This document shows positions 18,631 through 28,399 of a stretch of DNA of 64,000 nt, in pieces. The notes below the pieces were generated by a model that was not told the origin of the DNA, made no database searches, and worked only from the letters and a program-made list of their open reading frames with translations. Source of the DNA: Prorocentrum cordatum (taxonomy: Eukaryota > Sar > Dinophyceae > Prorocentrales > Prorocentraceae); NCBI GenBank assembly GCA_963575745.1, contig CAUYUJ010003014.1:115001-179000 (forward strand), given 5' to 3'. Made by a program: the position numbers and the translations under genes. How positions within the stretch are numbered: position 1 is the first letter of the stretch; each line of letters opens with the position of its first letter.

Positions 18631-19345
18631 GTCGGCAAAGGACAGAGGCGAGGAGGGCAGAAAAGGTAGGAGGGGACGTCGGGAGCAAAGGGAGGGGCGA
18701 ACGAGGCGGGGGTGGGGCAGTGGGGGGGCGCAACGGGAAGGCCCCAGGAGGAGAAGGAGGAGGTTGGGATTTCAAGTGGGGGGGGGGTGCTTAAAGGTCA
18801 GGCTTGCGCCATGCCCCCCCGTTCGTTCACCCCGCGCTTGACTGCGTGCCGTGCGAGGCAGTCGGGCGGAGTGTTTTTGTTCGTCGATTGTATGTCCGCC
18901 TTTTGCGCGGGCCTGGTGCCGACGGTTTCGAGGTGATTTGATGGCGGCAGCGACGAAGCGAGAGGCGGGTTTTGGGCGCTGAGGGGCGGGGGGCGCGCGC
19001 GAGGTCCGGAGCATTTTGAAAACAAAAAATGTAGAATGTGGTGCGGTCCTCTTTCGGCATTCCAGTCCCGTCCGCCGTTTCTTCAGGCCCGGGGCCCGCT
19101 TCCCTGCGGCCCTCGCAGCGCCCTGGGCCTCTCGCCGCTCTCGCGGCCCCAGCCCCCCCCCCCCCCCCGGGAGAGGCGCGAACGTCGGGCGCAGCTTCGA
19201 CGCAAGCTCGGCGCCTGGAATGCGTTCGCGGTCGAGGCCCCCGCTCGGGACAGGGCGGCGGGAAGACGGTTGACGAGCCAGGGGCTCTCTCGGGGGCACG
19301 TTGGCTTGGGCGGGGGGGGGGGGCCGAGCGCGCCTCTGTGACTTT
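18631..19345. other. G-rich intergenic sequence
   Basis: GGAGG/GGGGG-rich to 18790, then GC-rich with a poly-C run (19150-19163) and a poly-G run (about 19310-19323). No supported gene. Confidence 0.5.
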
Positions 19346-19672
19346 GCGACGAGGGCGAATGTTGCCTTTGAAGCTGGGCCTCTGGATCCATTGGCCCCGC
19401 CGCCCGCGGCCGCAGGCGCCCTCGACGCCGTTGGCCTCGGAGATGGGGCGCAGGCGCATCAGCTCGCAGTGCAATCTGACGGCTGGGGCAGGATCGAGGT
19501 TTGGAGGCAGGCAGCCCGGTCAGACATGGATGCCGCGGCTCAGCGAGCCCGCGAGGACGCAGCAGCTCGTCTCGACCACCGCGTCGTCGGGCACGGCGCT
19601 GAACAGATCGCGAGACTTGCCGAACAACTCCCCACTTGGGCAGCTTCGGCCCAGAGCGACGTGATCCCATAA
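19346..19672 (+). CDS. Ala/Asp-rich coding-like fragment
   Basis: Frame ends at TAA 19670-19672 and reads ATRANVAFEAGPLDPLAPPP, GALDAVGLGDGAQAHQLAVQ, SDMDAAAQRAREDAAARLDH and AEQIARLAEQLPTWAASAQS. The helical, Ala-rich composition is consistent with an exon, but no motif is recognised. It precedes, on the same strand, a longer coding-like frame at 19894-20580. Confidence 0.3.
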   Translation, partial: ATRANVAFEAGPLDPLAPPPAAAGALDAVGLGDGAQAHQLAVQSDGWGRIEVWRQAARSDMDAAAQRAREDAAARLDHRVVGHGAEQIARLAEQLPTWAASAQSDVIP

Positions 19673-19893
19673 CCTTTTCTTTCACATAGCTTTGCGCACT
19701 GTCACGCTGCTCTTGATGCAAGGCCGCCGACATCAAAGCTGGCCTCCGTGCGGGCGAAAGGTAGAAGCGCTACTCCAGTCGCTCACCTGTACGGGGCAAT
19801 CCTGAAGTGCTGGGAACACTTGAATTGCACACTCCCTGATCCCACGCATGCGCAGGGCGAAGAGGCAGAGCCCCCGAAGCCCGTCGACATTTT

Positions 19894-20580
19894 GTGTTCC
19901 GTGCCAATGCCGGCATGCGTGGTGAGATCGGCCATTGGCGCACCCTGTTCAAGTCACGATTAGATTCTGTAGTTAAGCAACTATTCGAAGTTCCAGTCCA
20001 GAAGCGTCTCCTACAGAACTGCAATGTGTTTGCCATGTTATTTGGCAATATTCCTGGGAGGTCTCCAGACGCGGCCCCTGGCTTCACCTCAGAAGTTCAC
20101 TGCATGATGCTTGGCGATGTCCTCTGGGAGCCATTCGACAATTTCTGGGGCGTCATGGGCGGCCGCGACGTCGACCTCGCTAGCCTCGTCGCCAGGGGCG
20201 TTGATTCGCCGGATAACGTGGCCGTCGACCGCGCCATCCCGCTCGAGTACCAATACATGGGGCATTCGGCGTGGGGCATTGTGAAGGTCCTTGACCTCAG
20301 CATGACATGGGAGGCCGCCTTCTTCGAAGCGCATTTCTCTGGCATGACAGGTGCATTCCGACCTTGCTGCGCGTCGGCAGTGCAGCGCTGCGACCGTCGA
20401 TTGCATTTGCTGTGGGATCCTCGGAGGAAACGGAGGAAACGACAGCGGTTTCATTCCGAATTGTCTGAGTGGCTCGCGATTGCCGACGCCGGCGTCGATT
20501 TGTACGAGGAGGACGCTGCCGCCGCTGCAGCTCCTGCCGCAGGGCTCGATGACGTCGGCCACGGTGCCGACCCAGACTGA
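19894..20580 (+). CDS. unknown protein, uninterrupted 229-codon frame
   Basis: Reads MRGEIGHWRTLFKSRLDSVV, KQLFEVPVQKRLLQNCNVFA, MLFGNIPGRSPDAAPGFTSE, WEPFDNFWGVMGGRDVDLAS, AIPLEYQYMGHSAWGIVKVL and MTWEAAFFEAHFSGMTGAFR, then two Cys in RPCCASAVQRCDRR, a basic block (RRKRRKRQRF) and an acidic/Ala tail ending at TGA 20578-20580. The first usable codons may be upstream or at MRGEIG near 19915. The composition is that of a folded globular protein followed by a flexible tail. The family is not recognised. Confidence 0.45.
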   Translation: MFRANAGMRGEIGHWRTLFKSRLDSVVKQLFEVPVQKRLLQNCNVFAMLFGNIPGRSPDAAPGFTSEVHCMMLGDVLWEPFDNFWGVMGGRDVDLASLVARGVDSPDNVAVDRAIPLEYQYMGHSAWGIVKVLDLSMTWEAAFFEAHFSGMTGAFRPCCASAVQRCDRRLHLLWDPRRKRRKRQRFHSELSEWLAIADAGVDLYEEDAAAAAAPAAGLDDVGHGADPD

Positions 20581-20649
20581 TCACCATCGCGACGGCGCTG
20601 CGAGCAGTGTTGGTGCAGAGGGTAGCGGCCACAGTGAGCCGGATTCCAG

Positions 20650-21350
20650 CGCGCCATCCAGTTCGTCGTCTCGTTGGTAGCCCGGCAGCTCGAGCTCAGA
20701 TGGCAGCGGGAGATAAATATGCACCCTACGTCGTTGACGGAGACAGCGACTCCCACGGCGTCGGTCCAGACGACTCTCGCCCTGGCCCGCCTGAAGGCCT
20801 TGCAGGTGCCCCCCGCGCACCCGTTGGCCCATCGGGCGATCAGGTCCGGGCATGTGATGTGGATCCGCAGGCTCTGCAGGATCGACGCGCACTGCGGCGT
20901 GCGTTGCAAGGCGTGCAAGTGCGACCGCGCGTATCGGGCTGGGCAGAAGCCACTTGGTCGCCAGCTTGCGTGGCTGGAGAAGGTACGCGTCGATGGCGTG
21001 GATATCGACATGGCTTTCCGCAACCGCGCGAGATCTTAGTTGGCAAAGGGGCAATTTCGGTGTTCGCCAGCGGTGCCGGCCCAAGTTCGACGCGCTCGCA
21101 GAGGACCACCCCATTGCCAAGGTTCTGGTAGAAAACGAGCCCCCAGATGGCCTGGGGGAAGAGCCCGCGGTATCACAGTGACTGTGGCGAAAGGTTTACG
21201 ATGCGATGCATGTCGCGGGCTTCTCCGCGACGCTCCTGCGCCTCGGCGGCCTCCGCTGGGCCGACCCAGGCCGTTTGGGCTCGACTCTGATAAGTGATGA
21301 TAAGTGCGAGACTTTGTTGGTGCATCGGCCTTCGCATGTCATCTCAGCAC
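20650..21350 (+). pseudogene. coding-like region with frameshift and in-frame TGA
   Basis: Frame 1 (to TAG at about 21037-21039) reads LVARQLELRWQREINMHPTS, TLALARLKALQVPPAHPLAH and HVMWIRRLCRIDAHCGVRCK-A-C-KC-D, a Cys-rich patch. It then shifts to a frame reading WQRGNFGVRQRCRPKFDALA and EDHPIAKVLVENEPPDGLGE up to TGA 21179-21181. The same frame continues LWRKVYDAMHVAGFSATLLR, LGGLRWADPGRLGSTLISDD and so on. The C-x2-C pattern (C-GVRCKACKC) could bind zinc, but this is only inference. Confidence 0.38.
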
Positions 21351-22300
21351 TCCTCCTCCTCCGCCTCTTCCTCCTCTTCCTCCTCCGCTCCTGCTCGTCT
21401 GCTCGCGCCTGCCCCAGCGGCGCGCGAGAGATGCGCGGCCAGGGCGGAGGGCGCCGCGCCCCCCCCCTCAGTCGCTCCCGCCCGAGGAGTGGGAAGAGGG
21501 GGGGGGGAGGGGCGCGGGGGGGAAGGGGGGGGGGTGGGGGGGGGGGGCCTTGCTCCTGCGCCCCCATCCCCGCGTCTTCGCCCACGCCCTCTCGGCGACG
21601 TGCTGGAGGCGGCGCTTGTCGAGCGCCCGCGGGAGATAACTTCGGGGATAGTTTTGTTCCCGAACCCCCCAGGAGGACACGGAGTCGGATGTAATTTTTG
21701 TCACTCCCAGCAAGTCATCTCCCTGGGTGGCCGAGGGGTACCTTTTTGTCATCGGATGATAACTTTCCATCCTGGGGCCGCCTCAGCCCCGCCCTCCCAG
21801 GGTCGTCCTCGGGGGGGCCCGGGGGGCCTGGGGAGCAAAAAAATATCCTTGCGGGGCGCAAAGTTATCTCTGGGGGACAAACGGCACCCCCTGAGGGGCA
21901 GCGAGTTATCGCCCCTCGCGAGCGGGGCGGGCCCCGCAGGCCGGCCTGGAAGTTATATTCGGAATTGTGTGCCCCCCCCCCCCCCCCCCAGGCCGACCTG
22001 AAAGTTGCCCTTCGGGGGCGTCCGAAGTTTTATCCGCAAGGGCTTCGCCCCCTGCCGCCGGCCCCCTCTCTCGGAGAATGGGCCATGGAAGAGCTAAGTC
22101 ATGAGGCCTTGGCGCTGTCGTGAAGCAGTATCGAAACTTCATGCGAAGCCGATTCGCAATCAGCAAAACCAACTGATCACAAGAGGGGTTACCACACCTG
22201 GCGATTGGTAAGACGTGTATGGTTTACGGGCTTGGTTACCGCACCTTGCGATTAAAGGGCCGAGGGAATTCTCGCAGTTTGGGTTGCCACGCCTTGCGAT
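21351..22300. other. low-complexity GC-rich sequence
   Basis: A CTCCTCCTC pyrimidine stretch (21350-21400), G runs (21495-21550) and a C run (21971-21988). No gene was seen. Confidence 0.55.
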
Positions 22301-22309
22301 GGATGTGCG

Positions 22310-22685
22310 TGAAGGGTGGCACCGAATTTCAGAAATGCGCCAAATCCCTTGTGTTTTTGGACCCTGACCCCGCGGATCTGCGTAAGGGGTGGCGCCGAAT
22401 TTCAGAAATGTGGCAAATCCTTCATTTTTGGACCCTGACCCCGCGGATCTGCGTGAGGGGTGGCACCGAATTTCAGAAATGTGGCAAATCCCATGCGTTT
22501 TTGGACCCTGGCCCCGCGGATCTGCGCGAGGGGTGGCACCGAATTTCAGAAATGTGGCAAATCCCTTATGTTTTTGGACCCTGACCCCGCGGATCTGCGT
22601 GAGGGGTGGCACCGAATGTCAGAAATGTTGCAAATCCCATGCGTTTTTGGACCCTGACCCCGCGGATCTGCGCGAGGGGTGTCGA
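22310..22685. repeat. 73-bp tandem array, about five units
   Basis: CCGAATTTCAGAAATG recurs at 22322, 22395, 22466, 22539 and 22612, a 73-bp period with one 71-bp copy. Each unit also has TTTTTGGACCCTGACCCCGC and GGATCTGCG. The last copy truncates near 22685. Translations of this array are repeat artefacts, not a gene. Confidence 0.9.
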
Positions 22686-23104
22686 TTTCGAGCCCCCCCC
22701 AGCAATGCAGACAACGCGCCCAGGAGACGCTAAAAATCCAGTTTGGGCCTCCCCCCCCCCTCGCGCGGTCAATCAACTAGTTGCAGTGACCAGCAATAAG
22801 CAGAACTGTAACACTGGAAACTACAAACTACGACTGGTGCAGGAAACTGCGAATCACGGGCCTACAGCCTGGTGGCCCCGCAAGGGGGCCGGCGGATCTC
22901 CTGGCGCGGCTTGGGGCCCGTGGACCTCGCGTGCGCGCTCGGGCCCACGGGCGTCGGCATCTCCGCCCGCTGCGTCGCGGGGGCCGCCGCCGTCGGCCAG
23001 TCCAGAGGGGCCGCGGCGGACCGCGGGGGGGCGCCGAGGGGCGGCGTCGGAGGAGGACGTTGGGCAGGAGAAGAGATGAGAAGAAAAGACAAGGATCAGC
23101 AGGG

Positions 23105-23295
23105 GGGGATGTGGAAGAGAGGAGGGGAGGGGGGGGGGGGGGGGGGGAGGGGGGGGGGGGGGGGGGGGTGCTGACGGGGGGGGGGGAGAAGGAGGGGGGG
23201 GGGGGGAGGAGGAGGGGGGGGAAGGCGGAAGGGGGGGTAGGAGGAGAAGGAGGAGGAGGGGGAGGAGGAGGAGGAGGAGAAGGAGGAGTGCGAGG
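23105..23295. repeat. poly-G / GGA purine tract
   Basis: About 190 bases almost entirely G and A, with several runs of eight or more G and GGAGGA blocks. The extended poly-G may be inaccurate in length. Confidence 0.9.
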
Positions 23296-24228
23296 GCCAC
23301 TGGAGAGCGCATGAGTCAAATGCTTCACTCGGTTAGAAGTTATCATGCTTAAAAGCGACAGGGCTTGAAGGCGCGGCTAAGAGCAGACGCCCAGGGCCAA
23401 AGGCGCTCGGGCATGGGGTCGCCACTCGGCCAGTGGTGCTCCCTACCAAAGTGGCTAAACGCAAAGCGCGCACTGGCGCCCGACTTGCAGGCGTGGCAGG
23501 GATGGGCGGAGGGGCGTAGTGCATTCGGTTGGCCTGGCTCATTCTTTACGCTTGCGTGTTGGAAAGCCTTGGTAGTGCAGGCGTGGGCCGGCCGACGCGT
23601 CTAGGATGTTTGGGCTCGCGCCTCTTCCCGCTTTGGGGTCGGCCCAGAATGCTTGCATTTGATTGCCTCAGGCTGCTCGCTCCAATTCCACCAGCGTAAT
23701 TTGCAGCCGTTCCTGCCCCACCCCCCACCTCGGAGGTCGTCGGGGCGCGGCCTGCGCGATATTATGCCGTTGGCAACGACGCAGACAGATGCACGACGCA
23801 ACAGGAACAGTCGCATCTTAGGAAAGGGGGGGGGGGCCTTAGTCGCGAGCGCCCATCAGATCAAGAAGTCTCTGTGAGGCGATGGTATTGACGTGAGTCC
23901 ATTGTTCGCAGCCACCGCCCCGCCTCGTGGCCTGCGCGCATCGAGGCCGCTTCGCGAGCTCGTGCAATCGCTGTGGGCTCAGCCACCGCGCGCGATTGAA
24001 CGCTTCGCGACTCTCTGCCACCATGGCGCTTGCAGGGCGAGCAGCGGGCGGGCGTCTTCGCAAGGGCCCCCCCCCTCCTGCTCAGGGGCGCCCTCAGACG
24101 TCGGCGGCGGCGGCGAGGCGCCGCCGGCGCCGCGCGAGCGAGGCCGCTGCGCTGCTGCCGCAGAGGGGCCCAAGCCCAAGGCCCGCAAAGCCGCTGCACC
24201 CACGGCTTCCGTGCGCGGCCGCCGCAGT
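23296..24228. other. no clear gene; possible 5' region of locus B
   Basis: GC-rich. The frame that carries the next coding segment is open from 23893 but is Arg/Pro/Ala-rich until about 24230, so a start or splice acceptor probably lies near there. Confidence 0.4.
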
Positions 24229-24830
24229 TGCGGTGCCGATCCTGCCGGCTCCGACTCGCGGGGGCAGTGCCAGTTTGCGTTCGAGGATGGGTCCTTCAAG
24301 GAGCTTCTGACTGGCAATGCGCGTGGCAGGTGCTATGTGACGCGGCAGAGTTCATTCGAGCAAAAGGGAACGTGGGACGAGGTATGCGAGCTTTGCAACC
24401 CAGATCCTGACATCGACCAGTCGTTCACCATGGCAGAGCTGGCGAGACGCGATGAGCACCAGCCCGGCTTCTTCCAGTTCACGACTACCAAGGGCACCGA
24501 TCAGGGCGTCACGTTCGAGGTTCAGATGCGCGCGGCGAAGCCGTCGGAGTTCGAGGCCCGCTTCGGTTGGGCGCCGAAGGTCCTCAACATTCCTTTCGGG
24601 GATATCCGACATCCTGATGCACCCGCCATCGCGGGCATCGCTGCGAAGGATGGCGGGCAAGTGGGCGGCGCTGGCATCGCGTGCGCGCGCTGGGTGACCT
24701 ACAAGGTCTCGCAGCAGGAGTTCCGCCAGCAATTGTTGGACCACTGTCGCGGCGACCAGGCTGTTCGGGAGCATTCGGAGGTCGTCTGGTCGCAGTCTCC
24801 ACGGGTCCCGCGGCTGGCGCTCTGGGGGTT
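24229..24830 (+). CDS. locus B, first coding segment, contains CxxC
   Basis: Protein-like from about 24229: GQCQFAFEDGSFKELLTGNA, RGRCYVTRQSSFEQKGTWDE, VCELCNPDPDIDQSFTMAEL, HQPGFFQFTTTKGTDQGVTF, EVQMRAAKPSEFEARFGWAP and WVTYKVSQQEFRQQLLDHC. The frame stays open to 24961-24963 but loses coherence after about 24790, and a donor near there is likely. The CELC pair with upstream C-Y could be half of a zinc site. The family is unknown. The next coherent plus-strand segment begins near 25826, so the DNA between may be intronic. Confidence 0.42.
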
Positions 24831-25825
24831 TGGGGGGGTGGGCTGTCCTGGGCCGTTCCTGGCGACCTCGGACGCGCTTCTTCTTTCGGGGCCCCGGGTG
24901 AGGAGAACTCGATTGCGCGCGCCCGGGGGGCCTCGCGACCGACGACGTCCTCAGGAAGATTGAGGCCCTCAAGGCGAAGCCCGTGGAGGGCGCTGCCGCC
25001 GATGGCAGCGAGGGCGATGCCGAGGAGGGCGGCGAGGTCGGCGCCGACTCCCCCCAAACGCTTGGAAAGACTGACCCCCCCAACCAGCGCGCCTTCAACG
25101 CGCCTGCCGCGCGCTCCGCGGTCGCAGGGGGCAGGGCGAAGGCGAGCTCGCCCGAGGGCGGCGGCAGCGGCGGCAGCCGCGAGGGCGAGGAGCTGGAAGG
25201 GGGCGGGGGGGGGCTCAGGAGACAAGGGGCGACGCGGAGGACAGGGGAGGGGGGGGCGGGGGGGGGGGGAAGAAAACACGGTGACGACGCTACTGTTCGA
25301 GGCACCTTGCCCCTCCTCGCCCTCCCTCGCTCGACTCTTCCAGCCGCCGCGGCTGCTCGGGCAGGCGTTCGTCTACCTGTGGGGGGCGCGTCATCGTCGG
25401 CGTTTTACTGGGTCGCAACAGCGGGTGGATAGGAGTTCCGCTTTACGGAACGAGCGCCCTCTCCAGCCGTTGCCGTGGCCCAGCCAAACGGCGACGATAT
25501 TATACGTTTTACTTGTAAGTGTTGTTCCAGCCGCTGTTGCGGCCCCTGCCCCGCGGCAGGGAACCGATTTTCGTTGATGAGGGGGCGCGTGTCCCAGCAG
25601 TTGCCGCGGCGCAGGTTCTGTCGGCGCAGCGTGGTGGGCGGGGGTCGCGCTTGCGCAGTGCTCTCGCTCGCTGGACGCCCCCCCTTCGGGGGCCGCCGAC
25701 GCCCCCGCCCTGCTTGTTCTCACTGTTTATTAAGATGTTCAGCCGGTGCACGAGAGGGTCGAGGGGCCGCAGCGGGGGGGGGTGGGGGGGCGCAGAGAGG
25801 CGGGGGGGCAGGGTTTGAAGGCGCG
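24831..25825. other. probable intron or spacer of locus B, GC-rich
   Basis: G-runs (25245-25270) and Arg/Gly/Pro-coding frames in all directions. No gene is recognised. It lies between two coherent plus-strand coding segments. Confidence 0.35.
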
Positions 25826-26593
25826 GCAGGGGTAGCTTTGGTCGCGGGGCCGACGGCGGAAGGGGCTGAAACGAGAGCGCGAGTTTTTGCGAGCGCGCCC
25901 CAGGAGAGCGGCTCCAAGGACGCGGCGGCTACCGGCCGCTCCAGCCTCGACTTGTCGGCGATCCTCAATGGCACGGGCAGGCTTGCCCAGAAGCGTCGCA
26001 GGCTGCGGGAGTGCCTGAAGAAGGCTGCTCAATCCCAGGACGTCCTCTCGAAGTCGGCGGCGCCCCAGTGCCGGGCCCGTCTGAACCTTGCCGACTGGGC
26101 CGAGTCCTCGAGCGCCCGTGAGCAGGTCGCGGCGATGGAGGGCCAGACGCTCCATGACCGCATCCAGGCGTTGGCCGCCGAGGGGCGCCAGTGGGAGAGG
26201 CCCCCCATCGAGAACGCATTGAGCCGCCGCTCAGCCGATCTCGGAGCTGCAGCGGCGGCGGCCAGCCCGCGAACCCACATGGGCAAAGTCGACGCGCGCA
26301 TCGAGCTGCTTCGCTTGTGGCAGTCTCCGAACGCCGTTGACGCCGGCGAGGTGGTTGACTTCGTCCACGACCCCCTCGCAACTGGTGGGGCTGACCTGGC
26401 AGGGCCGCTTGGTGACAGGCTCGGGGTCGTGTTCGCGTGCTTGTGCGAGAACTACATCCAGCCGCCGCGGGGCACCGTCGAGCCCGTCGGGGGCCCCCAG
26501 GCCGTCGCCGCGCATGCGAAGTTCCAGGAGTTGGAGGCGACCTTGCCCCACCAGGAGACATCTGACGAGGCGGCAGGGGAAGCCATCGCATGA
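25826..26593 (+). CDS. locus B, second coding segment ending at in-frame TGA
   Basis: Reads AGVALVAGPTAEGAETRARV, SSLDLSAILNGTGRLAQKRR, RLRECLKKAAQSQDVLSKSA, ADWAESSSAREQVAAMEGQT, DARIELLRLWQSPNAVDAGE and GVVFACLCENYIQPPRGTVE to TGA 26591-26593, about 255 residues. It is largely helical by composition, with an Ala-rich and charged middle. No domain is recognised. The frame continues without change beyond the TGA, so the protein probably once extended into the next segment. Confidence 0.48.
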   Translation, partial: AGVALVAGPTAEGAETRARVFASAPQESGSKDAAATGRSSLDLSAILNGTGRLAQKRRRLRECLKKAAQSQDVLSKSAAPQCRARLNLADWAESSSAREQVAAMEGQTLHDRIQALAAEGRQWERPPIENALSRRSADLGAAAAAASPRTHMGKVDARIELLRLWQSPNAVDAGEVVDFVHDPLATGGADLAGPLGDRLGVVFACLCENYIQPPRGTVEPVGGPQAVAAHAKFQELEATLPHQETSDEAAGEAIA

Positions 26594-27057
26594 CATGTGT
26601 CCTTGGTCAGGTGCATCATCTACCTCATGGACCCTGCCAAGTTTGAGTGCGACAGCGACTACGCAGATACGATGAGCACGCCGACTCCCGACGAACAGCA
26701 CTTCGGATTGAGCGGGCACGTTTTCTTGGACAAGTTCAAGCTGACCGCCGCGGGCGCCGCGCCCATCGCCGACTGCCGCAATGCAGGCGCGACTCACGCG
26801 GAGATCGTGAAGCTCGCGCACGGGGCTGTGGTCGTCATTGAGGGCGCCGCCGATTCCGTGGGCCAGAGGGCCGCTGCATTCGCTGCATTCCGAAGCTCGC
26901 GCGTTGGAAGGGGGGCTCGCGGAACGGTTCCACGCTGCAGCTCGAAGGTCATTTGCGGCGCATCACCGACTCGTTCGTCGACGAGATGGCGCCAGCATTG
27001 AAGGGGCTGTTGCCGAACGAGTTCCGCGCTAGTCAATCGACTTCGGAATCTTTGTAA
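26594..27057 (+). CDS. locus B, third segment, one frameshift, ends at in-frame TAA
   Basis: Directly after the TGA the frame reads HVSLVRCIIYLMDPAKFECD, TPDEQHFGLSGHVFLDKFKL, CRNAGATHAEIVKLAHGAVV and VIEGAADSVGQ to about 26880. From 26887 another frame carries IPKLARWKGGSRNGSTLQLE, GHLRRITDSFVDEMAPALKG and LLPNEFRASQSTSESL to TAA 27055-27057. One base change in length near 26880 explains the switch. Confidence 0.42.
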
Positions 27058-27660
27058 ACGATGACCTTGTTCAAGCAGTGGGCGAAAGTTGTGACTCAGT
27101 GGCGCGAAAACCTCATGGGACAAGGGGTCGGCGAACGTCGACCAAGGCACGCAGTTAGCACGTTGACGTTGGCGCCTTTCTTGAGGGACTTGAAGGGCGC
27201 CGCTCTGTTCGGCGCGGCGAGCTCCAAGTCCTGCCGCGACGAGGTCGACCGCTTGATCGCGTGCTGCAGCGGGGGCGAGGCCAGCGTCAAATGCGATGCC
27301 AAGGCTGCCGATGCCCAGAGACTGTTTAACGAGATCGTGAGCGAGATTCGGGCAGACGACCAGAAGGGCTGCTACCAGAACACTCAGCACGTCATGGACC
27401 TCGTGGCCCCGTTTATGCGCCAGTTGTTTCATTTTTTCCCGACGCAGCAGGTGGCCATCGGGAACAGCAAGATGCGTTTCCTTGAGACTTTGGTGGGCGG
27501 CTTCTTCGAGCTCGGCGTCTACCGCGCCTGGGCCGACGCCCCGCAGAGCCGGGCAGAGGCCGACGACGACATGGGCCACGCTGAGAAGATCATCTCCATC
27601 TGCAACTCAGCGTCCGAGGCGCAGGCTCGCACAGGCTTGGCCGTCCTGCCAGACACATAG
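27058..27660 (+). CDS. locus B, fourth segment, between in-frame TAA and TAG
   Basis: In the same frame as the preceding part: TMTLFKQWAKVVTQWRENLM, LAPFLRDLKGAALFGAASSK, CRDEVDRLIACCSGGEASVK, GCYQNTQHVMDLVAPFMRQL, FHFFPTQQVAIGNSKMRFLE, TLVGGFFELGVYRAWADAPQ and HAEKIISICNSASEAQARTG, ending TAG 27658-27660. About 200 residues without a frame break. The aromatic and hydrophobic patterning suggests a folded domain. ATG 27061 could serve as a start, but the upstream continuity suggests one longer ancestral protein. Confidence 0.5.
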   Translation, partial: TMTLFKQWAKVVTQWRENLMGQGVGERRPRHAVSTLTLAPFLRDLKGAALFGAASSKSCRDEVDRLIACCSGGEASVKCDAKAADAQRLFNEIVSEIRADDQKGCYQNTQHVMDLVAPFMRQLFHFFPTQQVAIGNSKMRFLETLVGGFFELGVYRAWADAPQSRAEADDDMGHAEKIISICNSASEAQARTGLAVLPDT

Positions 27661-28134
27661 ACGCGCCACTCGATCGTGGCGGAACTATGGGGCACGGCGA
27701 AGCCCCACTATCACCAGCGGCTCGCGGACTCCCTCACTGCGATCATGGACGCGCCGACCGACGACCCGAAGGGCCCCGTGATGTTTAAGCACGCGGCTTT
27801 TGGCAGCCCCACTGGCGCTCCTTGGAGCGAAGGCTTGGCCGACGATCCACCTTTCAAGGCTATGTCAGACGCGTGGAAGAAGATTGGTGGCAATATCAAC
27901 TCTGTGGCCTTGGGCGCAACGCGTCAGGGGCTCGAGAAAACGCTCTCGCGCGCCAGAGCCTTGGCATCCAAGGTCGGCCTCGACCTTGAGCCTTGCAAGA
28001 TTACGGCGGCAAAGGACTTGCTGCGAGCTGGTCAGGCAACTACGATTAGCGGGTGCGTCATCGCCTTGTGCCAGTCGACCCCAGCCTCGCAGAAGGCGAA
28101 GCTGAAGGCGGCCATTGGCGCGCAGGAAGCGTAG
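27661..28134 (+). CDS. locus B, C-terminal segment
   Basis: Continues in frame after the TAG: TRHSIVAELWGTAKPHYHQR, LADSLTAIMDAPTDDPKGPV, FKAMSDAWKKIGGNINSVAL, GATRQGLEKTLSRARALASK, VGLDLEPCKITAAKDLLRAG and ASQKAKLKAAIGAQEA, ending TAG 28132-28134. About 157 residues. No family is recognised. Confidence 0.48.
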   Translation, partial: TRHSIVAELWGTAKPHYHQRLADSLTAIMDAPTDDPKGPVMFKHAAFGSPTGAPWSEGLADDPPFKAMSDAWKKIGGNINSVALGATRQGLEKTLSRARALASKVGLDLEPCKITAAKDLLRAGQATTISGCVIALCQSTPASQKAKLKAAIGAQEA

Positions 28135-28399
28135 GTGAATGCCAGGGGCGTCCCTGATATCAGGCACCCATCCATCATGACTGCGGCTTACAGGGCTAAG
28201 GCTCTCAAGCCAATTCCCTAGTTAGGGACAGGTGGCGCCTTCGGAGGTCCTGGAAGTATGTCTTCATGCATTGGGTTTCCTCTGTTTGTTTCCCAACCCT
28301 CCTTGGTTGGGTATTCGTTTTGAATAGAGCAGTGTGGTCGCGTCCCTCCTCCCTCCCTTCCTCCTTTCTCCCTCTTGCCTCTTCCTGTCTTGCCTGCGG

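Noticed and set aside
22310-22685. CRISPR array
   Set aside because: Units are head-to-tail copies with no unique spacers, in a eukaryotic genome.
4941-28134. Stop-codon reassignment for the whole genome
   Set aside because: All three codons also end frames where coherence is lost, frameshifts coexist, and locus C and the RNase H frame use no internal stops. Decay is simpler.
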